Assembly: GCA_036566745.1 (NCBI GenBank)
Contig: DATCVR010000296.1
Coordinates: 1-44,770, forward strand
DNA length: 44,770 nucleotides
Direction of reading: 5' to 3'
Source: DATCVR01 sp036566745
GTDB lineage: Bacteria > Actinomycetota > Actinomycetes > Jiangellales > Jiangellaceae
The position numbers were made by a program, and so were the translations under genes. Below are positions 15,168 to 23,666 of this stretch, in pieces. Under the pieces are notes generated by a model. The model was not told where the DNA came from. It made no database searches and worked only from the letters and a program-made list of their open reading frames with translations. The number at the start of each line of letters is the position of its first letter. The stretch's first letter is position 1.

Positions 15168-16730
15168 ATGAACGCGCGCACGTACGAGGTCCGCACCTAC
15201 GGGTGCCAGATGAACGTCCACGACTCCGAGCGGCTGGCCGGGCTCCTCGAGGACGCCGGGTACACCCGCGCGGGCGACGACGGCCCGCCGGCCGACATCG
15301 TCGTGCTCAACACCTGCGCCGTGCGCGAGAACGCCGACAATAAGCTGTACGGCAACCTCGGCCACCTCGCGTCGGTCAAGGCGAGCACCCCCGGGATGCA
15401 GATCGCCGTGGGCGGCTGCCTGGCGCAGAAGGACCGCAGCGAGATCGTCCGGCGCGCGCCGTGGGTCGACGTGGTGTTCGGCACCCACAACGTCGGGTCG
15501 CTGCCCGCCCTGCTGGACCGCGCCCGCATCGAGCAGGAAGCCCAGGTCGAGATCGTCGAGGCGCTCGAGGTCTTCCCCTCGGCGCTGCCGTCGCGGCGGG
15601 AGAGCCCGTACGCCGCCTGGGTGGCCGTCAGCGTGGGGTGCAACAACACCTGCACGTTCTGCATCGTCCCGGCGCTGCGTGGTCGGGAACGCGACCGCCG
15701 TCCCGGCGACATCCTCGCCGAGGTCGAGGCGCTGGTGGCCGAGGGTGTCATCGAGGTGACGCTGCTGGGGCAGAACGTCAACGCCTACGGCGTCGAGTTC
15801 GGCGACCGGTTCGCCTTCGGCAAGTTGTTGCGCACGGTCGGCGCGGTCGACGGGCTCGAACGTGTCCGCTTCACCAGCCCGCATCCCCGCGACTTCACCG
15901 ACGACGTCATCGCCGCCATGGCCGAGACACCGGCCGTGATGCCACAGCTGCACATGCCGCTGCAGTCGGGCTCGGATCACGTGCTGCGGGCGATGCGCCG
16001 GTCCTACCGCCGCGAGCGCTACCTCGGCATCATCGACAAGGTGCGCGCCGCCATGCCCCACGCGGCCATCACCACCGACATCATCGTGGGCTTCCCCGGC
16101 GAGACCGACGACGACTTCGAACAGACCCTCGAGGTGGTGCGCGAGGCCCGGTTCGCCTCCGCGTTCACCTTCCAGTACTCCAAGCGCCCGGGCACTCCGG
16201 CGGCCGAGATGGACGACCAGGTCCCCGCCGACGTCGTGCGTGAGCGCTACCAGCGGCTGTCGTCGCTGGTGGACGAGGTCGCCACGGCCGAGAGCCGCAC
16301 GCTGGTGGGCCGCGAGGTCGAGGTGCTCGTGGCCGACGGCGAGGGCCGCAAGGACGACCGCACCCACCGCCTCTCGGGTCGCGGCCCGGACAATCGTCTC
16401 GTGCACTTCGCGGTGCCCGCCGATCAGGCGCCCCCGCGTCCGGGCGACATGGTGACGGTCGAGGTCACCTACGCCGCTCCCCACCACCTCGTGGCCGACT
16501 CCGGCGTCTCGGGCGGGGCGTACCACCTGCGGCGCACCCGGGCCGGCGACGCCTACGAGCGGGCCAACTCGGCCGATACGGCGCCGGCCGGCACCGCCTC
16601 GGACGGCACCGAATCGGCCGGACCCTCCGGCGGCGTCCTCCTCGGCATGCCCACGGTGGGGGCCCCAGCCGGTTCCGAGGCCGACCAGCCCGCGCCCGCA
16701 TGCGGCCTGTCCCGGCTAACCCCTGGCTGA
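15168..16730 (+). CDS. miaB: tRNA-2-methylthio-N6-dimethylallyladenosine synthase MiaB
   Basis: A 520-residue radical-SAM methylthiotransferase that converts i6A37 of tRNA to ms2i6A37. The N-terminal UPF0004 domain carries the three auxiliary-cluster cysteines C13, C50 and C84. The radical-SAM motif CNNTCTFC supplies C158, C162 and C165. A TRAM domain lies around residues 380-450. The 60-residue tail contains RRTRAGDAYE and VLLGMPTVGAP, which I recall as usual in actinobacterial MiaB. The ATG at 15168 is chosen because it gives the standard N-terminus; a TACCCT -10-like hexamer ends 10 nt upstream. The frame is open to 15126. MiaA, which makes its substrate, is 1.9 kb downstream. Confidence 0.96.
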   Translation: MNARTYEVRTYGCQMNVHDSERLAGLLEDAGYTRAGDDGPPADIVVLNTCAVRENADNKLYGNLGHLASVKASTPGMQIAVGGCLAQKDRSEIVRRAPWVDVVFGTHNVGSLPALLDRARIEQEAQVEIVEALEVFPSALPSRRESPYAAWVAVSVGCNNTCTFCIVPALRGRERDRRPGDILAEVEALVAEGVIEVTLLGQNVNAYGVEFGDRFAFGKLLRTVGAVDGLERVRFTSPHPRDFTDDVIAAMAETPAVMPQLHMPLQSGSDHVLRAMRRSYRRERYLGIIDKVRAAMPHAAITTDIIVGFPGETDDDFEQTLEVVREARFASAFTFQYSKRPGTPAAEMDDQVPADVVRERYQRLSSLVDEVATAESRTLVGREVEVLVADGEGRKDDRTHRLSGRGPDNRLVHFAVPADQAPPRPGDMVTVEVTYAAPHHLVADSGVSGGAYHLRRTRAGDAYERANSADTAPAGTASDGTESAGPSGGVLLGMPTVGAPAGSEADQPAPACGLSRLTPG

Positions 16731-16757
16731 GCGCCGGGGGCCGGTCGGCCGCCGACG

Positions 16758-17255
16758 TCACGCTCGCTGGTTCTCGAACTCGTCCTCGGGGTGGAACCGG
16801 CGGCGTAGCGCGTCGCGCAGCCGGACCCGGGCCCGGTCAGCCACTGCGAGCGTGCCCAGCGCTCCCGCCCCGCCGATGACGAGCGCGGCCACCATCCTGA
16901 CCTGCTCGGGGACCCGCCCGAGCGGCCCCCAGCCGAGCACCGTGGCCAGCACGGCCAGCCCGGTGAACCCGGCCGCGACCAGCAGGCCGAGCAGATGGGG
17001 CCGGGGGACCTCGGGTTCGGGCTGGCTCTCCCACCACACCATCAGCCCCATGGCCACAAGCGCGAGGCCCAGCACCATGCCGAGCCCGCCCACGTCGAAC
17101 ACCGTCGTGACGAGACCGACGGTGAGGAAGACGCGGGCCGGCAGCCCACCGGGATCGTGCCGGGTCGCCGGGATCCACGCCACACACGCGCCGACGCCGA
17201 ACAGGACGATCACACCGCTGATCACGTACTGGAGCGCATCGGCTGTGTCGGGCAC
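16758..17255 (-). CDS. membrane protein of unknown function
   Basis: A 165-residue protein with four to five hydrophobic segments: about 12-27, 42-58, 60-74, 86-106 and 121-138. It has a basic, charged C-terminus (DRARVRLRDALRRRFHPEDEFENQRA). I do not recognise a family. It starts with GTG at 17255; a CAAGAT hexamer lies 7 nt upstream on its strand, so a leaderless start is possible. It converges on miaB and is divergent from the LigB-like gene. The composition matches its neighbours, and its frame has plausible hydrophobic periodicity, which supports it over the overlapping shadow frames. Confidence 0.65.
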   Translation of the reverse strand: MPDTADALQYVISGVIVLFGVGACVAWIPATRHDPGGLPARVFLTVGLVTTVFDVGGLGMVLGLALVAMGLMVWWESQPEPEVPRPHLLGLLVAAGFTGLAVLATVLGWGPLGRVPEQVRMVAALVIGGAGALGTLAVADRARVRLRDALRRRFHPEDEFENQRA

Positions 17256-17364
17256 GCTTCACATCTTGGCGTATTCGGACGAATCCCTCCACGGACGTGA
17301 CGGGGTCCGACCGCTGAATCGCCGCGCGCGGCGACGCCGAGACCATCCGCGATGTCCTGGTCGG

Positions 17365-17370
17365 TACCCT
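17365..17370 (+). promoter_or_regulatory. TANNNT -10 element of the LigB-like gene
   Basis: TACCCT lies 6 nt before the GTG at 17377; no Shine-Dalgarno is present. Confidence 0.45.
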
Positions 17371-17376
17371 CCTGCC

Positions 17377-18087
17377 GTGTTGGTATCCGCCGCGATCTGC
17401 CCACATCCGCTGCTGCTCGTCCCCGAGCTGGCCGTCAGCGACCGCCCGGAGATCGAGCGGTTGCGCCTGGCCTGCCTCTCGGCCCTCGACGCGGTGCGGG
17501 CGACCTCGCCCGAGCTGCTGGTGGTGGTGGGTGCGGGGGAGTCGACCCGGCAGCACTCGGTCGACGACATCGCCGACTTCCGGGCGTTCGGGGTCGAGAC
17601 CTCGGTCCGCCTCCCGGGCGCGAGCGGCCCGCCGAACGGGTCGTTGCCGATGTCGCTGTCGGTCGGGGCGTGGCTCCTGCGGGCCGGCGACTGGCCGGCG
17701 CCGGTGTCGGCGATGTCGGTGGGCCGGGGCAGCACGGCCGAGCGGTGCCACGAGCTGGGTGCCGACGTCGCCGCGTTGGCCGATCGGGTGGCGCTTCTCG
17801 TCATGGGTGACGGTTCGGTGGGGCGCACGGACGACGCACCCAGGCCGTTCGATCCCCGGGCCGCCACGTTCGACGCATCGGTGGCCACAGCGCTGCGGGA
17901 CGGCGATCCGGACGCGCTGGGCGCGATCGACGGCGAGCTGGGCGGCGAGCTCGGAGCGGACGGCGTCGAGGCCTGGCGGGTGCTCGCCGGTGCGGCCGAG
18001 GAGGCGACGATGGACGCCGAGGTGCTCTACGACGACGCGCCGTTCGGTGTGGGCTACGTGGTAGCGGTGTGGGAGCGGCACGGCTGA
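17377..18087 (+). CDS. LigB-like (class III extradiol dioxygenase fold) protein
   Basis: A 236-residue protein. Its start, VLVSAAICPHPLLLVPEL, has the HP..LLPE pattern of the LigB/MEMO superfamily. The rest is Ala/Gly/Asp-rich with alternating strands and helices (ELLVVVGAG, ALLVMGDGSV, YVVAVWERHG). It resembles the conserved alanine-rich protein encoded near miaA and miaB in mycobacteria (Rv2728c-like), and the location is the same here. Most such relatives lack the full iron-binding triad, so enzymatic activity should not be assumed. The conserved linkage to miaB-miaA-dapF suggests a role connected with that cluster, but the function is unknown. Confidence 0.75.
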   Translation: MLVSAAICPHPLLLVPELAVSDRPEIERLRLACLSALDAVRATSPELLVVVGAGESTRQHSVDDIADFRAFGVETSVRLPGASGPPNGSLPMSLSVGAWLLRAGDWPAPVSAMSVGRGSTAERCHELGADVAALADRVALLVMGDGSVGRTDDAPRPFDPRAATFDASVATALRDGDPDALGAIDGELGGELGADGVEAWRVLAGAAEEATMDAEVLYDDAPFGVGYVVAVWERHG

Positions 18088-18115
18088 GCCGGGCCACCCC
18101 CACACCGCAGTCGTG

Positions 18116-18181
18116 ACGACCGGGACTCCGGTCGTGCGGCAGCTGGGCGCCGCGGCCGGCATCCGCCTACGGGTGCCGGCC
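18116..18181. terminator. tandem hairpins between convergent genes
   Basis: Hairpin 1 is ACGACCGG/CCGGTCGT with loop GACT (18116-18135). Hairpin 2 is GGCCGGCATCCG/CGGGTGCCGGCC with one wobble pair and loop CCTA (18154-18181). Both lie between the ends of the LigB-like and MT0933-like genes, so they would serve both transcripts. Confidence 0.6.
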
Positions 18182-18188
18182 AGGTGAC

Positions 18189-18473
18189 CTAGGGGTTGGT
18201 GAACTTCTGGGTGGCGTCCTGGGCCGCGTCGGCTGCGTTACCGGCGGCGTCCTGGGCCGCGTCGGCTGCGTTACCGGCGGCGTCCTCGCCATCGAGGTTC
18301 TCGACGAGGTCCTTCGCCTTCTCCTGGGCGGTGTCGACGTGCTCGCTGTACTTGCCGCCGGTCTTCTCGTCGATGAAGTCGCCGACCTTGTCGATGCCGT
18401 CGGAGACCTTGTCGGAGTGTTCGCCGAGAGCGTCCGTGACCTTGTTCTTGATCTCGTCGAAGTCGAAACCCAT
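18189..18473 (-). CDS. MT0933-like (putative antitoxin) protein with tandem repeat
   Basis: A 94-residue acidic, helix-forming protein that starts MGFDFDEIKNKVTDALGEHSDKV and contains GIDKVGDFIDEKTGGKYSEHVDTAQEKA, the signature of the MT0933/Rv0909-like family annotated as antitoxins. A GAGGGG Shine-Dalgarno precedes the ATG at 18473. The C-terminus carries an exact 33-bp tandem duplication (18213-18278), giving two copies of the 11-residue unit AGNAADAAQDA. No toxin gene is adjacent: the neighbours are LigB-like and miaA. It is therefore orphaned, and toxin neutralisation is doubtful. Proteins of this family are also abundant as small stress or CsbD-like helical proteins. Confidence 0.75.
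   Translation of the reverse strand: MGFDFDEIKNKVTDALGEHSDKVSDGIDKVGDFIDEKTGGKYSEHVDTAQEKAKDLVENLDGEDAAGNAADAAQDAAGNAADAAQDATQKFTNP
18213..18278. repeat. perfect 33-bp tandem repeat (2 copies)
   Basis: Copies 18213-18245 and 18246-18278 are identical and in frame within the MT0933-like gene. A third copy begins at 18279 but diverges after about 8 bp. Complete identity, including wobble positions, suggests a recent duplication. Confidence 0.9.
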
Positions 18474-18625
18474 GGCTTGCGTCCCCTCGTCACGATGGGG
18501 GCCCCGAACGGACCCGGGAGCCCCGGGGGGCACTCCCTCCTGCTTTCCTACCCTGCGCCACGAGCGCTCGCAACGCAATCGGGCCGACGAGCCCCCCTGC
18601 TGCGCGGGGGTGGGAGAATGCCCTG

Positions 18626-19546
18626 GTGCGCACCGGCTCCGACGTCCCTGTCCTGGTCGTCGTCGGGCCTACGGCGGCGGGGAAGAGCGACCTGGCGGTC
18701 GCGCTGGCGCAACGTCTCGGTGGCGAGGTCGTCAACGCCGACTCGATGCAGCTCTACCGCGGCATGGACATCGGCACCGCGAAGATGTCCGTGGCCGAGC
18801 GCGCGGGCGTGCCCCACCACCTCCTCGACCTGCTCGACATCACCGAACCCTCCACCGTGGCGGAGTTCCAGCAGCTCGCCCGCACTGCGCTGGCCGACTG
18901 CACGGCTCGCGGCGTGCCGCCCGTCCTCGTCGGGGGCAGTGCCTTGTATGTCCGCGCCGTGATCGACGGCTTCGAGTTTCCCGGCACCGATCCCGGCCTG
19001 CGCGCCCGGCTCGAGTCCGAGCTCGCCGAGGTGGGTGCCGCAGCGATGCACGCGCGCCTGGCCGAGGTCGATCCCGCGGCCGCGTCGTCGATCCTGGCCA
19101 CCAATGCGCGCCGCGTGGTGCGGGCCCTCGAGGTCGTCGAGATCACCGGCCGCCCGTACGCCGCGTCGCTGCCGCCCCGACGCTCCGTCTACGACCACGT
19201 CGTCCAGATCGGTCTCGACGTGCCGCGCGACGTGCTGGACGACCGCATCGAGCAGCGGGTCGACCGGATGTGGCGGGCGGGCTTGATCGACGAGGTCCGC
19301 GAGCTCGAGCGCCGGGGCCTCCGGCAGGGCCGCACCGCCAGCCGGGCCCTGGGATACGCGCAGGTCCTCGACTTCCTGGCCGGGCGCTGCACCGAGGCCG
19401 ACGCGCGCGCCGCGACGGTCCGGGCGACCCGCCGGTTCGCCCGGCGTCAGGATTCGTGGTTCCGCAAGGACGACCGCATCCACTGGCTGCCCTACGACGC
19501 CGACGATCTGCTCGACCGGGCCCTCGCCTACGCTGGACCCTCGTGA
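18626..19546 (+). CDS. miaA: tRNA dimethylallyltransferase MiaA
   Basis: A 306-residue enzyme that transfers the dimethylallyl group from DMAPP to A37 of tRNAs reading UNN codons. Residues GPTAAGKS (14-21) form the P-loop. NADSMQLYRGMDIGTAK follows (37-53), containing Asp39 and the substrate-contacting segment. Further motifs are VPHHLLDLLDITEP, VLVGGSALYVRAVIDG and the C-terminal ASRALGYAQVLDFL and TRRFARRQDSWFR. The GTG at 18626 follows GAGAAT, a -10-like hexamer, by 6 nt. Its stop overlaps the dapF start (GTGA), so the two are translationally coupled. It provides the substrate for MiaB. Confidence 0.96.
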   Translation: MRTGSDVPVLVVVGPTAAGKSDLAVALAQRLGGEVVNADSMQLYRGMDIGTAKMSVAERAGVPHHLLDLLDITEPSTVAEFQQLARTALADCTARGVPPVLVGGSALYVRAVIDGFEFPGTDPGLRARLESELAEVGAAAMHARLAEVDPAAASSILATNARRVVRALEVVEITGRPYAASLPPRRSVYDHVVQIGLDVPRDVLDDRIEQRVDRMWRAGLIDEVRELERRGLRQGRTASRALGYAQVLDFLAGRCTEADARAATVRATRRFARRQDSWFRKDDRIHWLPYDADDLLDRALAYAGPS

Positions 19547-20391
19547 CCTCCGGCATCCCCTTCGTCAAGGGACACGGCACCGAGAACGACTTCGTCCTCC
19601 TGCCCGACCCCGACAACACCCTGGCGAGCCGTCTCGACGACGCCGCAGTCCAGAGGCTCGCGGATCGCCACTCCGGCATCGGCGCCGACGGTGTCATCCG
19701 GGTCGTGCCCACCGCGTCGGACGACGAGGTCGCGGCCCTGGCCGACCAGGCCGAATGGTTCATGGACTACCGCAACGCCGACGGCTCGCGCGCCGAGATG
19801 TGCGGCAACGGCATCCGGGTCATGGCGCGCTACCTCTGGGAGTCCGGTCGCGCCGAGGGCCAGGCGCTCGCCATCGCCACGCGGGGCGGGGTGCGCACGG
19901 TCCATGCCGGGTCCGGCGGAGCCATCACGGTCGAGATGGGTCACGCCAAGCCGTCGAAGGCTCGCCAGCTCGCGTTCGTCGCGGCCGCGGGCCACACCTG
20001 GCCGGCCGTGGCGGTCTCCGTGCCGAACCCTCACGCCGTCGTGTTCGTCGACGACCTCGAGGAGCCCGGCCGGCTGACCTCCGCACCCGAGCTGCGCCCG
20101 GCGTCGGTCTTCCCCGAGTCGGCCAACGTCGAGTTCGTCGTCGGCCAGGGCGAGCGGCACATCGCCTTGCGCGTCTGGGAGCGCGGCGTCGGAGAGACGC
20201 GCTCCTGCGGCACCGGCGTCTGCGCCGCTGCCTGGGCCGCGATGCGCCGGGACGGGCTGGGCCCGGGATCGTCCTACGTCGTCGACGTGCCGGGCGGACG
20301 GCTCACCGTGACCGAGCGGCCCGACGGCGAACTCCTCCTCACCGGAGCGGCCGAGATCGGTGTTCACGGGACGGTCGACCTGGAGTTGTGA
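19543..20391 (+). CDS. dapF: diaminopimelate epimerase DapF
   Basis: A 282-residue enzyme that converts LL- to meso-diaminopimelate for lysine and peptidoglycan. The catalytic cysteine pair is present: C87 in AEMCGNGIRV and C222 in TRSCGTGVCAA. The start PFVKGHGTENDFVLL and the RHSGIGADGVI and YRNADGS motifs are typical. Translation begins at a GTG overlapping the miaA stop. The arrangement miaA-dapF-hflX is conserved in actinobacteria. Unlike those genomes, hflX here is separated by 421 nt that may encode a small protein. Confidence 0.96.
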   Translation: MTSGIPFVKGHGTENDFVLLPDPDNTLASRLDDAAVQRLADRHSGIGADGVIRVVPTASDDEVAALADQAEWFMDYRNADGSRAEMCGNGIRVMARYLWESGRAEGQALAIATRGGVRTVHAGSGGAITVEMGHAKPSKARQLAFVAAAGHTWPAVAVSVPNPHAVVFVDDLEEPGRLTSAPELRPASVFPESANVEFVVGQGERHIALRVWERGVGETRSCGTGVCAAAWAAMRRDGLGPGSSYVVDVPGGRLTVTERPDGELLLTGAAEIGVHGTVDLEL

Positions 20392-20550
20392 CGCACGTCA
20401 CAGCATCCTGAGGGAACCGCGGGACGTCTCCTCCTGTAGAAGGACGACGACGTGAGCACCGTCGGGCGATGCCTGACCAGGCCTGCGGTCCTAGCGTTGT
20501 CGGTGTGGTCCTGTACGGGGCAGGGCCACGTTCGACGGGAGGCAGGCGCC
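20392..20550 (+). other. intergenic region after dapF
   Basis: The 159 nt between dapF and the possible 54-residue ORF hold a TAGCGT hexamer (20492-20497) that could be a -10 element. A GGGAGG Shine-Dalgarno lies just before 20551. I see no strong terminator hairpin, so read-through from dapF is possible. Confidence 0.3.
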
Positions 20551-20715
20551 ATGACCATGACCCAAGCCGAACGCCGCGAAGCCGTCCTGCGCGAGGCCGC
20601 ACTGCGGACTCGCCGCCGAGCTGCCGGCCGAGCCGGCCGACGCGCAGCCGTGCTGCGCACCGCCGTGGCCCTGCGTATGGCCGCGTCCACCGTTCCACGC
20701 GACGAACACTCCTGA
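20551..20715 (+). CDS. possible small Arg/Ala-rich basic protein
   Basis: A 54-residue ORF that starts MTMTQAERREAVLREAAL and continues with runs of Arg and Ala. It would form a strongly basic helix with no cysteines and no membrane segment. The ATG at 20551 is preceded by GGGAGG at suitable spacing. Codon choice is GC-rich, like its neighbours. I recognise no family. It could bind nucleic acid or ribosomes, given the hflX neighbourhood, but that is only inference. An overlapping frame (20469-20816), which ends in an ATGA overlap with hflX, is an alternative. Equally, this may simply be the hflX leader. Confidence 0.4.
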   Translation: MTMTQAERREAVLREAALRTRRRAAGRAGRRAAVLRTAVALRMAASTVPRDEHS

Positions 20716-20812
20716 ATACCGGGCACGAAACTCACGTGACCACACTCGCCGTGCGTGCGATCCTGGAACCGACGGGAAGCACACGTGCGGCCCGTGTGTT
20801 GAGAGCAGGAGT

Positions 20813-22294
20813 ATGACGACGAGTAACCAGCGGTCCACCAGCGCCTTCGACCCCTACGCCGAGTTCGGCGACGACAGGTCGGTGCTGGCTGGGATCGACG
20901 ACACCGACGATTCCGAGTCCCTGACCACCGGCGACTACGAGCTCGACGAGCGCCATTCGCTGCGGCGGGTGGCGGGGCTCTCCACCGAGCTGGACGACGT
21001 CACCGAGGTCGAGTACCGCAAGCTGCGCCTCGAACGGGTCGTCCTCGTGGGCGTCTGGCCGGGTTGCTCCACCGACGAGTCGGACAACTCCATCTCCGAG
21101 CTCGCCGCGCTGGCCGAGACGGCCGGGTCCCAGGTGCTCGAGGGGCTCGTCCAGCGTCGCCAGCGGCCCGACCCGGCCACGTTCATCGGTTCCGGCAAGG
21201 TCGACGAACTGCGCGACGTCGTGCTGTCCACCGGCGCCGACACCGTCATCTGCGACGGCGAGCTCTCGGCCTCGCAGCTGCGCAACCTCGAGGACCGCGT
21301 CAAGGTCAAGGTCGTCGACCGCACCATGCTGATCCTCGACATCTTCGCCCAGCACGCCAAGAGCCGCGAGGGCAAGGCCCAGGTCGAGCTCGCCCAGCTC
21401 GACTACCTCTCCCAGCGACTGCGCGGATGGGGCAGCAGCCTGTCCCGCCAGGCCGGTGGTCGCGCCGGCGGCGCCGGTGGCGGCGTCGGCACCCGTGGTC
21501 CCGGCGAGACCAAGCTCGAGACCGATCGCCGGCGGATCCGTACCCGCATGGCCAAGCTCCGTCGCGACCTCGCGGGCATGCGCACGGCCCGCGACACCAA
21601 GCGCGCCGATCGCCGGCGCCACGAGGTGCCCGCGGTCGCGATCGCCGGATACACCAACGCCGGCAAGTCGTCGCTGCTCAACCGGTTGACCGGGGCCGGC
21701 GTGCTGGTCGAGGACGCGCTGTTCGCCACCCTCGATCCCACCGTGCGCCGGGCCGAAGCCTCCGACGGCCGGGTGTACACCCTCACCGACACCGTCGGGT
21801 TCGTGCGCCACCTGCCCCACGAGCTGGTCGAGTCGTTCCGCTCCACGCTCGAGGAGGTGGCCGACGCCGACCTCCTGCTCCACGTTGTCGACGGTTCGCA
21901 TCCCGATCCCGAGGGCCAGCTCAGCGCCGTGCGCGGGGTCCTGGCCGACATCGGGGCCGCGTCGGTGCCCGAGATCGTGGTCGTCAACAAGGCCGACTCC
22001 GCCGATCCGCTGGTCGTGGCCCGGCTGCTGCGCACCGAACCGCACGCCGTGGCGGTCTCGGCTCGCACCGGCGAGGGCATCGCGGCCCTGCGGGCGCTGG
22101 TCGAGAGCGAGCTGCCCCGTCCGCCGATCGAGGTCGACGCCCTGGTGCCCTACGACCACGGCGAGCTGGTCTCGCGGGTCCACACCACGGGCGAGGTCAT
22201 CTCGGTCGACCACGAGGCGGGCGGTACCCGCGTGCGCGCCCGGGTTCCCGAGAGCCTGGCCGCGGCGCTGGCGCCCTACGCCGTCACGGTCTGA
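20813..22294 (+). CDS. hflX: GTPase HflX
   Basis: A 493-residue ribosome-associated GTPase that splits stalled or heat-damaged ribosomes. The N-terminal HflX domain includes SGKVDELRDVV and DGELSASQLRNLE; then a coiled coil and the glycine-rich linker GGRAGGAGGGVGTRGPGETKLE. G motifs: G1 GYTNAGKSS at 279-287, G3 DTVGF from 326, G4 NKAD at 392-395. The C-terminal domain ends near PYAVTV. A N-terminal extension of about 70 acidic residues precedes the conserved region, as in other actinobacteria. AGGAG precedes the ATG. A small hairpin (CACACG/CGTGTG, 20780-20798) sits just upstream of the Shine-Dalgarno and could tune translation. Confidence 0.96.
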   Translation: MTTSNQRSTSAFDPYAEFGDDRSVLAGIDDTDDSESLTTGDYELDERHSLRRVAGLSTELDDVTEVEYRKLRLERVVLVGVWPGCSTDESDNSISELAALAETAGSQVLEGLVQRRQRPDPATFIGSGKVDELRDVVLSTGADTVICDGELSASQLRNLEDRVKVKVVDRTMLILDIFAQHAKSREGKAQVELAQLDYLSQRLRGWGSSLSRQAGGRAGGAGGGVGTRGPGETKLETDRRRIRTRMAKLRRDLAGMRTARDTKRADRRRHEVPAVAIAGYTNAGKSSLLNRLTGAGVLVEDALFATLDPTVRRAEASDGRVYTLTDTVGFVRHLPHELVESFRSTLEEVADADLLLHVVDGSHPDPEGQLSAVRGVLADIGAASVPEIVVVNKADSADPLVVARLLRTEPHAVAVSARTGEGIAALRALVESELPRPPIEVDALVPYDHGELVSRVHTTGEVISVDHEAGGTRVRARVPESLAAALAPYAVTV

Positions 22295-22318
22295 TCCCTT
22301 CAGCTGCCCTCATGGCCT

Positions 22319-22389
22319 GGGCTTCGGCCCTGCCTTCGTGCCGGCTGAGGGGTCGTGGCCGCGCGTGGTCGGCAGCGCGGCCACGACCC
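22319..22389. terminator. bidirectional terminator after hflX
   Basis: A small UUCG hairpin (GGGC-TTCG-GCCC, 22319-22330) follows hflX. It is followed by a perfect 15-bp stem (22350-22364 with 22375-22389, 10-nt loop). Both lie between the convergent hflX and the secreted-protein gene. There is no U-tract. Confidence 0.75.
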
Positions 22390-22425
22390 TGGATCAGCAG
22401 TGCCGCCGCATCGGCGACGCCGGTC

Positions 22426-23643
22426 TCAGTCGTCGAAGGACAGCCGGACGAATCGCGGACGGTAGATCGAGGCGTCCGCGTAGTGATCGGTGTTGACGAA
22501 CGTGTTCACGTTGTACGACACGACCAGGTCGCCGTCCCGGTCGATGTGCGGGTGCGCGTGGGCGTTGTACGTGAAGATGTTCGGGTTGCCATAGCTGCCC
22601 GAGGCACCGGTCTCGGGCGTGGTGTACACGAGGGTCTTGTCCGTGAATGGTCCGGCGGGGCTGCACGAGTAATAGGCGACGATGTTCGCGCTGAGCGCCT
22701 CGGTGGTGTCGTGAGTGACGAGCACGTAACCGGTGCCTAACGGCGAGACGCTGTACTCGTTGCCCACACCGTCCATCACCCGAGCGGAGTCCGCCTCGTC
22801 GTGTGACCAGCCACCATCGGCCGTGCGGAACTCCCACTGTCCGGCCAGGCTCGCGCCCAGCACCCGCGCGATGTGCATGTACTTGACGCTGCCGTGATCC
22901 TCGACGCCGTAGACGTAGGTGTAGGACCCCACGTGGCGGATCGCCGAGGCCCACGCCACGCCGGCGCCGGAGGGGAGGTCGTCGACGCTGATCGGCGTGG
23001 AGAGCCGGCCCACGGCATATCGCGCCACGACGTTTCGGTGCCATCGCCAGTCCCACGCGCCGGGGCCGAAGCGCTCGTACTCCTGGTAGGTGGCTTCGAT
23101 CAGGCCACTGCCCACGGCGTGCGCGTCACCAGCCCAGAACCAGTGGTTGGCGTCGGCCGGCGGCATCAGGGCGGCGGGTTCGGCCGCGCTGCCGCCGTAG
23201 ACCGTGCGCAGCTGGTCGCCGTCCTGGACGACGAACGTGTTGTTGAGGAACGGGGTGTCGCCGCCCTCGCCGATCACCGGAGGGCGGCTGCCGTCGTCGT
23301 TGACGCGGCCGAGGAAGGTGTCGGAGAACACCCACACCGTCTTCCCGGTGGGCAGGCCGACGGAGTACGTGCCGTCGGCTCCGGTCCAGTCGTCGAACCG
23401 GCTGTTGTCGTTGGCGTAGTCGGTGAACTGCTCGGTGAGCTCGGCGTCGGGGACCGCGCCCTCGAAGGCCGGCAGCTGCTCGCCCCGACAGGTCGGGGTG
23501 GTCGAGGCCGCGGCGGCCGCGACCGTCGTGCCGGCGGTGGCGGGTTGGGCTGGGGCTGCGGCAGCAGATGCCGCCACGAGGCCGCCGGCAGCGAACGCGG
23601 CGAGCGTGGCGACGGCCCCGCGGCGGGACGTGAGACGGGTCAT
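22426..23643 (-). CDS. secreted beta-propeller-like protein (DUF4185/DUF5005-type)
   Basis: A 405-residue protein with a signal peptide at about 1-35 (MTRLTSRRGAVATLAAFAAGGLVAASA in outline; RR may indicate Tat export) and an Ala/Thr-rich linker. The mature part repeats beta-rich motifs such as KTVWVFSDTFLGRV, FLNNTFVVQDGD, WAGDAHAVG, YVYGVEDHGSVKYMHIARV and GYVLVTHDT. These resemble the five-bladed propellers of DUF4185/DUF5005 and GH43/GH32-like proteins; the exact family is not certain. A carbohydrate-related extracellular role is plausible. The ATG at 23643 is preceded by an excellent GGAGGA. Its promoter overlaps a 15-bp operator-like palindrome, so it is probably repressed by a dedicated regulator outside the window. 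Confidence 0.75.
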   Translation of the reverse strand: MTRLTSRRGAVATLAAFAAGGLVAASAAAAPAQPATAGTTVAAAAASTTPTCRGEQLPAFEGAVPDAELTEQFTDYANDNSRFDDWTGADGTYSVGLPTGKTVWVFSDTFLGRVNDDGSRPPVIGEGGDTPFLNNTFVVQDGDQLRTVYGGSAAEPAALMPPADANHWFWAGDAHAVGSGLIEATYQEYERFGPGAWDWRWHRNVVARYAVGRLSTPISVDDLPSGAGVAWASAIRHVGSYTYVYGVEDHGSVKYMHIARVLGASLAGQWEFRTADGGWSHDEADSARVMDGVGNEYSVSPLGTGYVLVTHDTTEALSANIVAYYSCSPAGPFTDKTLVYTTPETGASGSYGNPNIFTYNAHAHPHIDRDGDLVVSYNVNTFVNTDHYADASIYRPRFVRLSFDD

Positions 23644-23666
23644 GGCTCCTCCAAGGCTCTGAAAGA

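Noticed and set aside
20780..20798. CACACG/CGTGTG hairpin before hflX as a riboswitch or thermosensor
   Set aside because: Only 6 bp and it does not cover the Shine-Dalgarno. Noted with hflX but not called separately.
20469..20816. 115-residue plus-strand ORF ending in an ATGA overlap with hflX
   Set aside because: It is an Arg/Pro/Ser-rich product with no ribosome binding site, in competition with the better-supported frame at 20551-20715.
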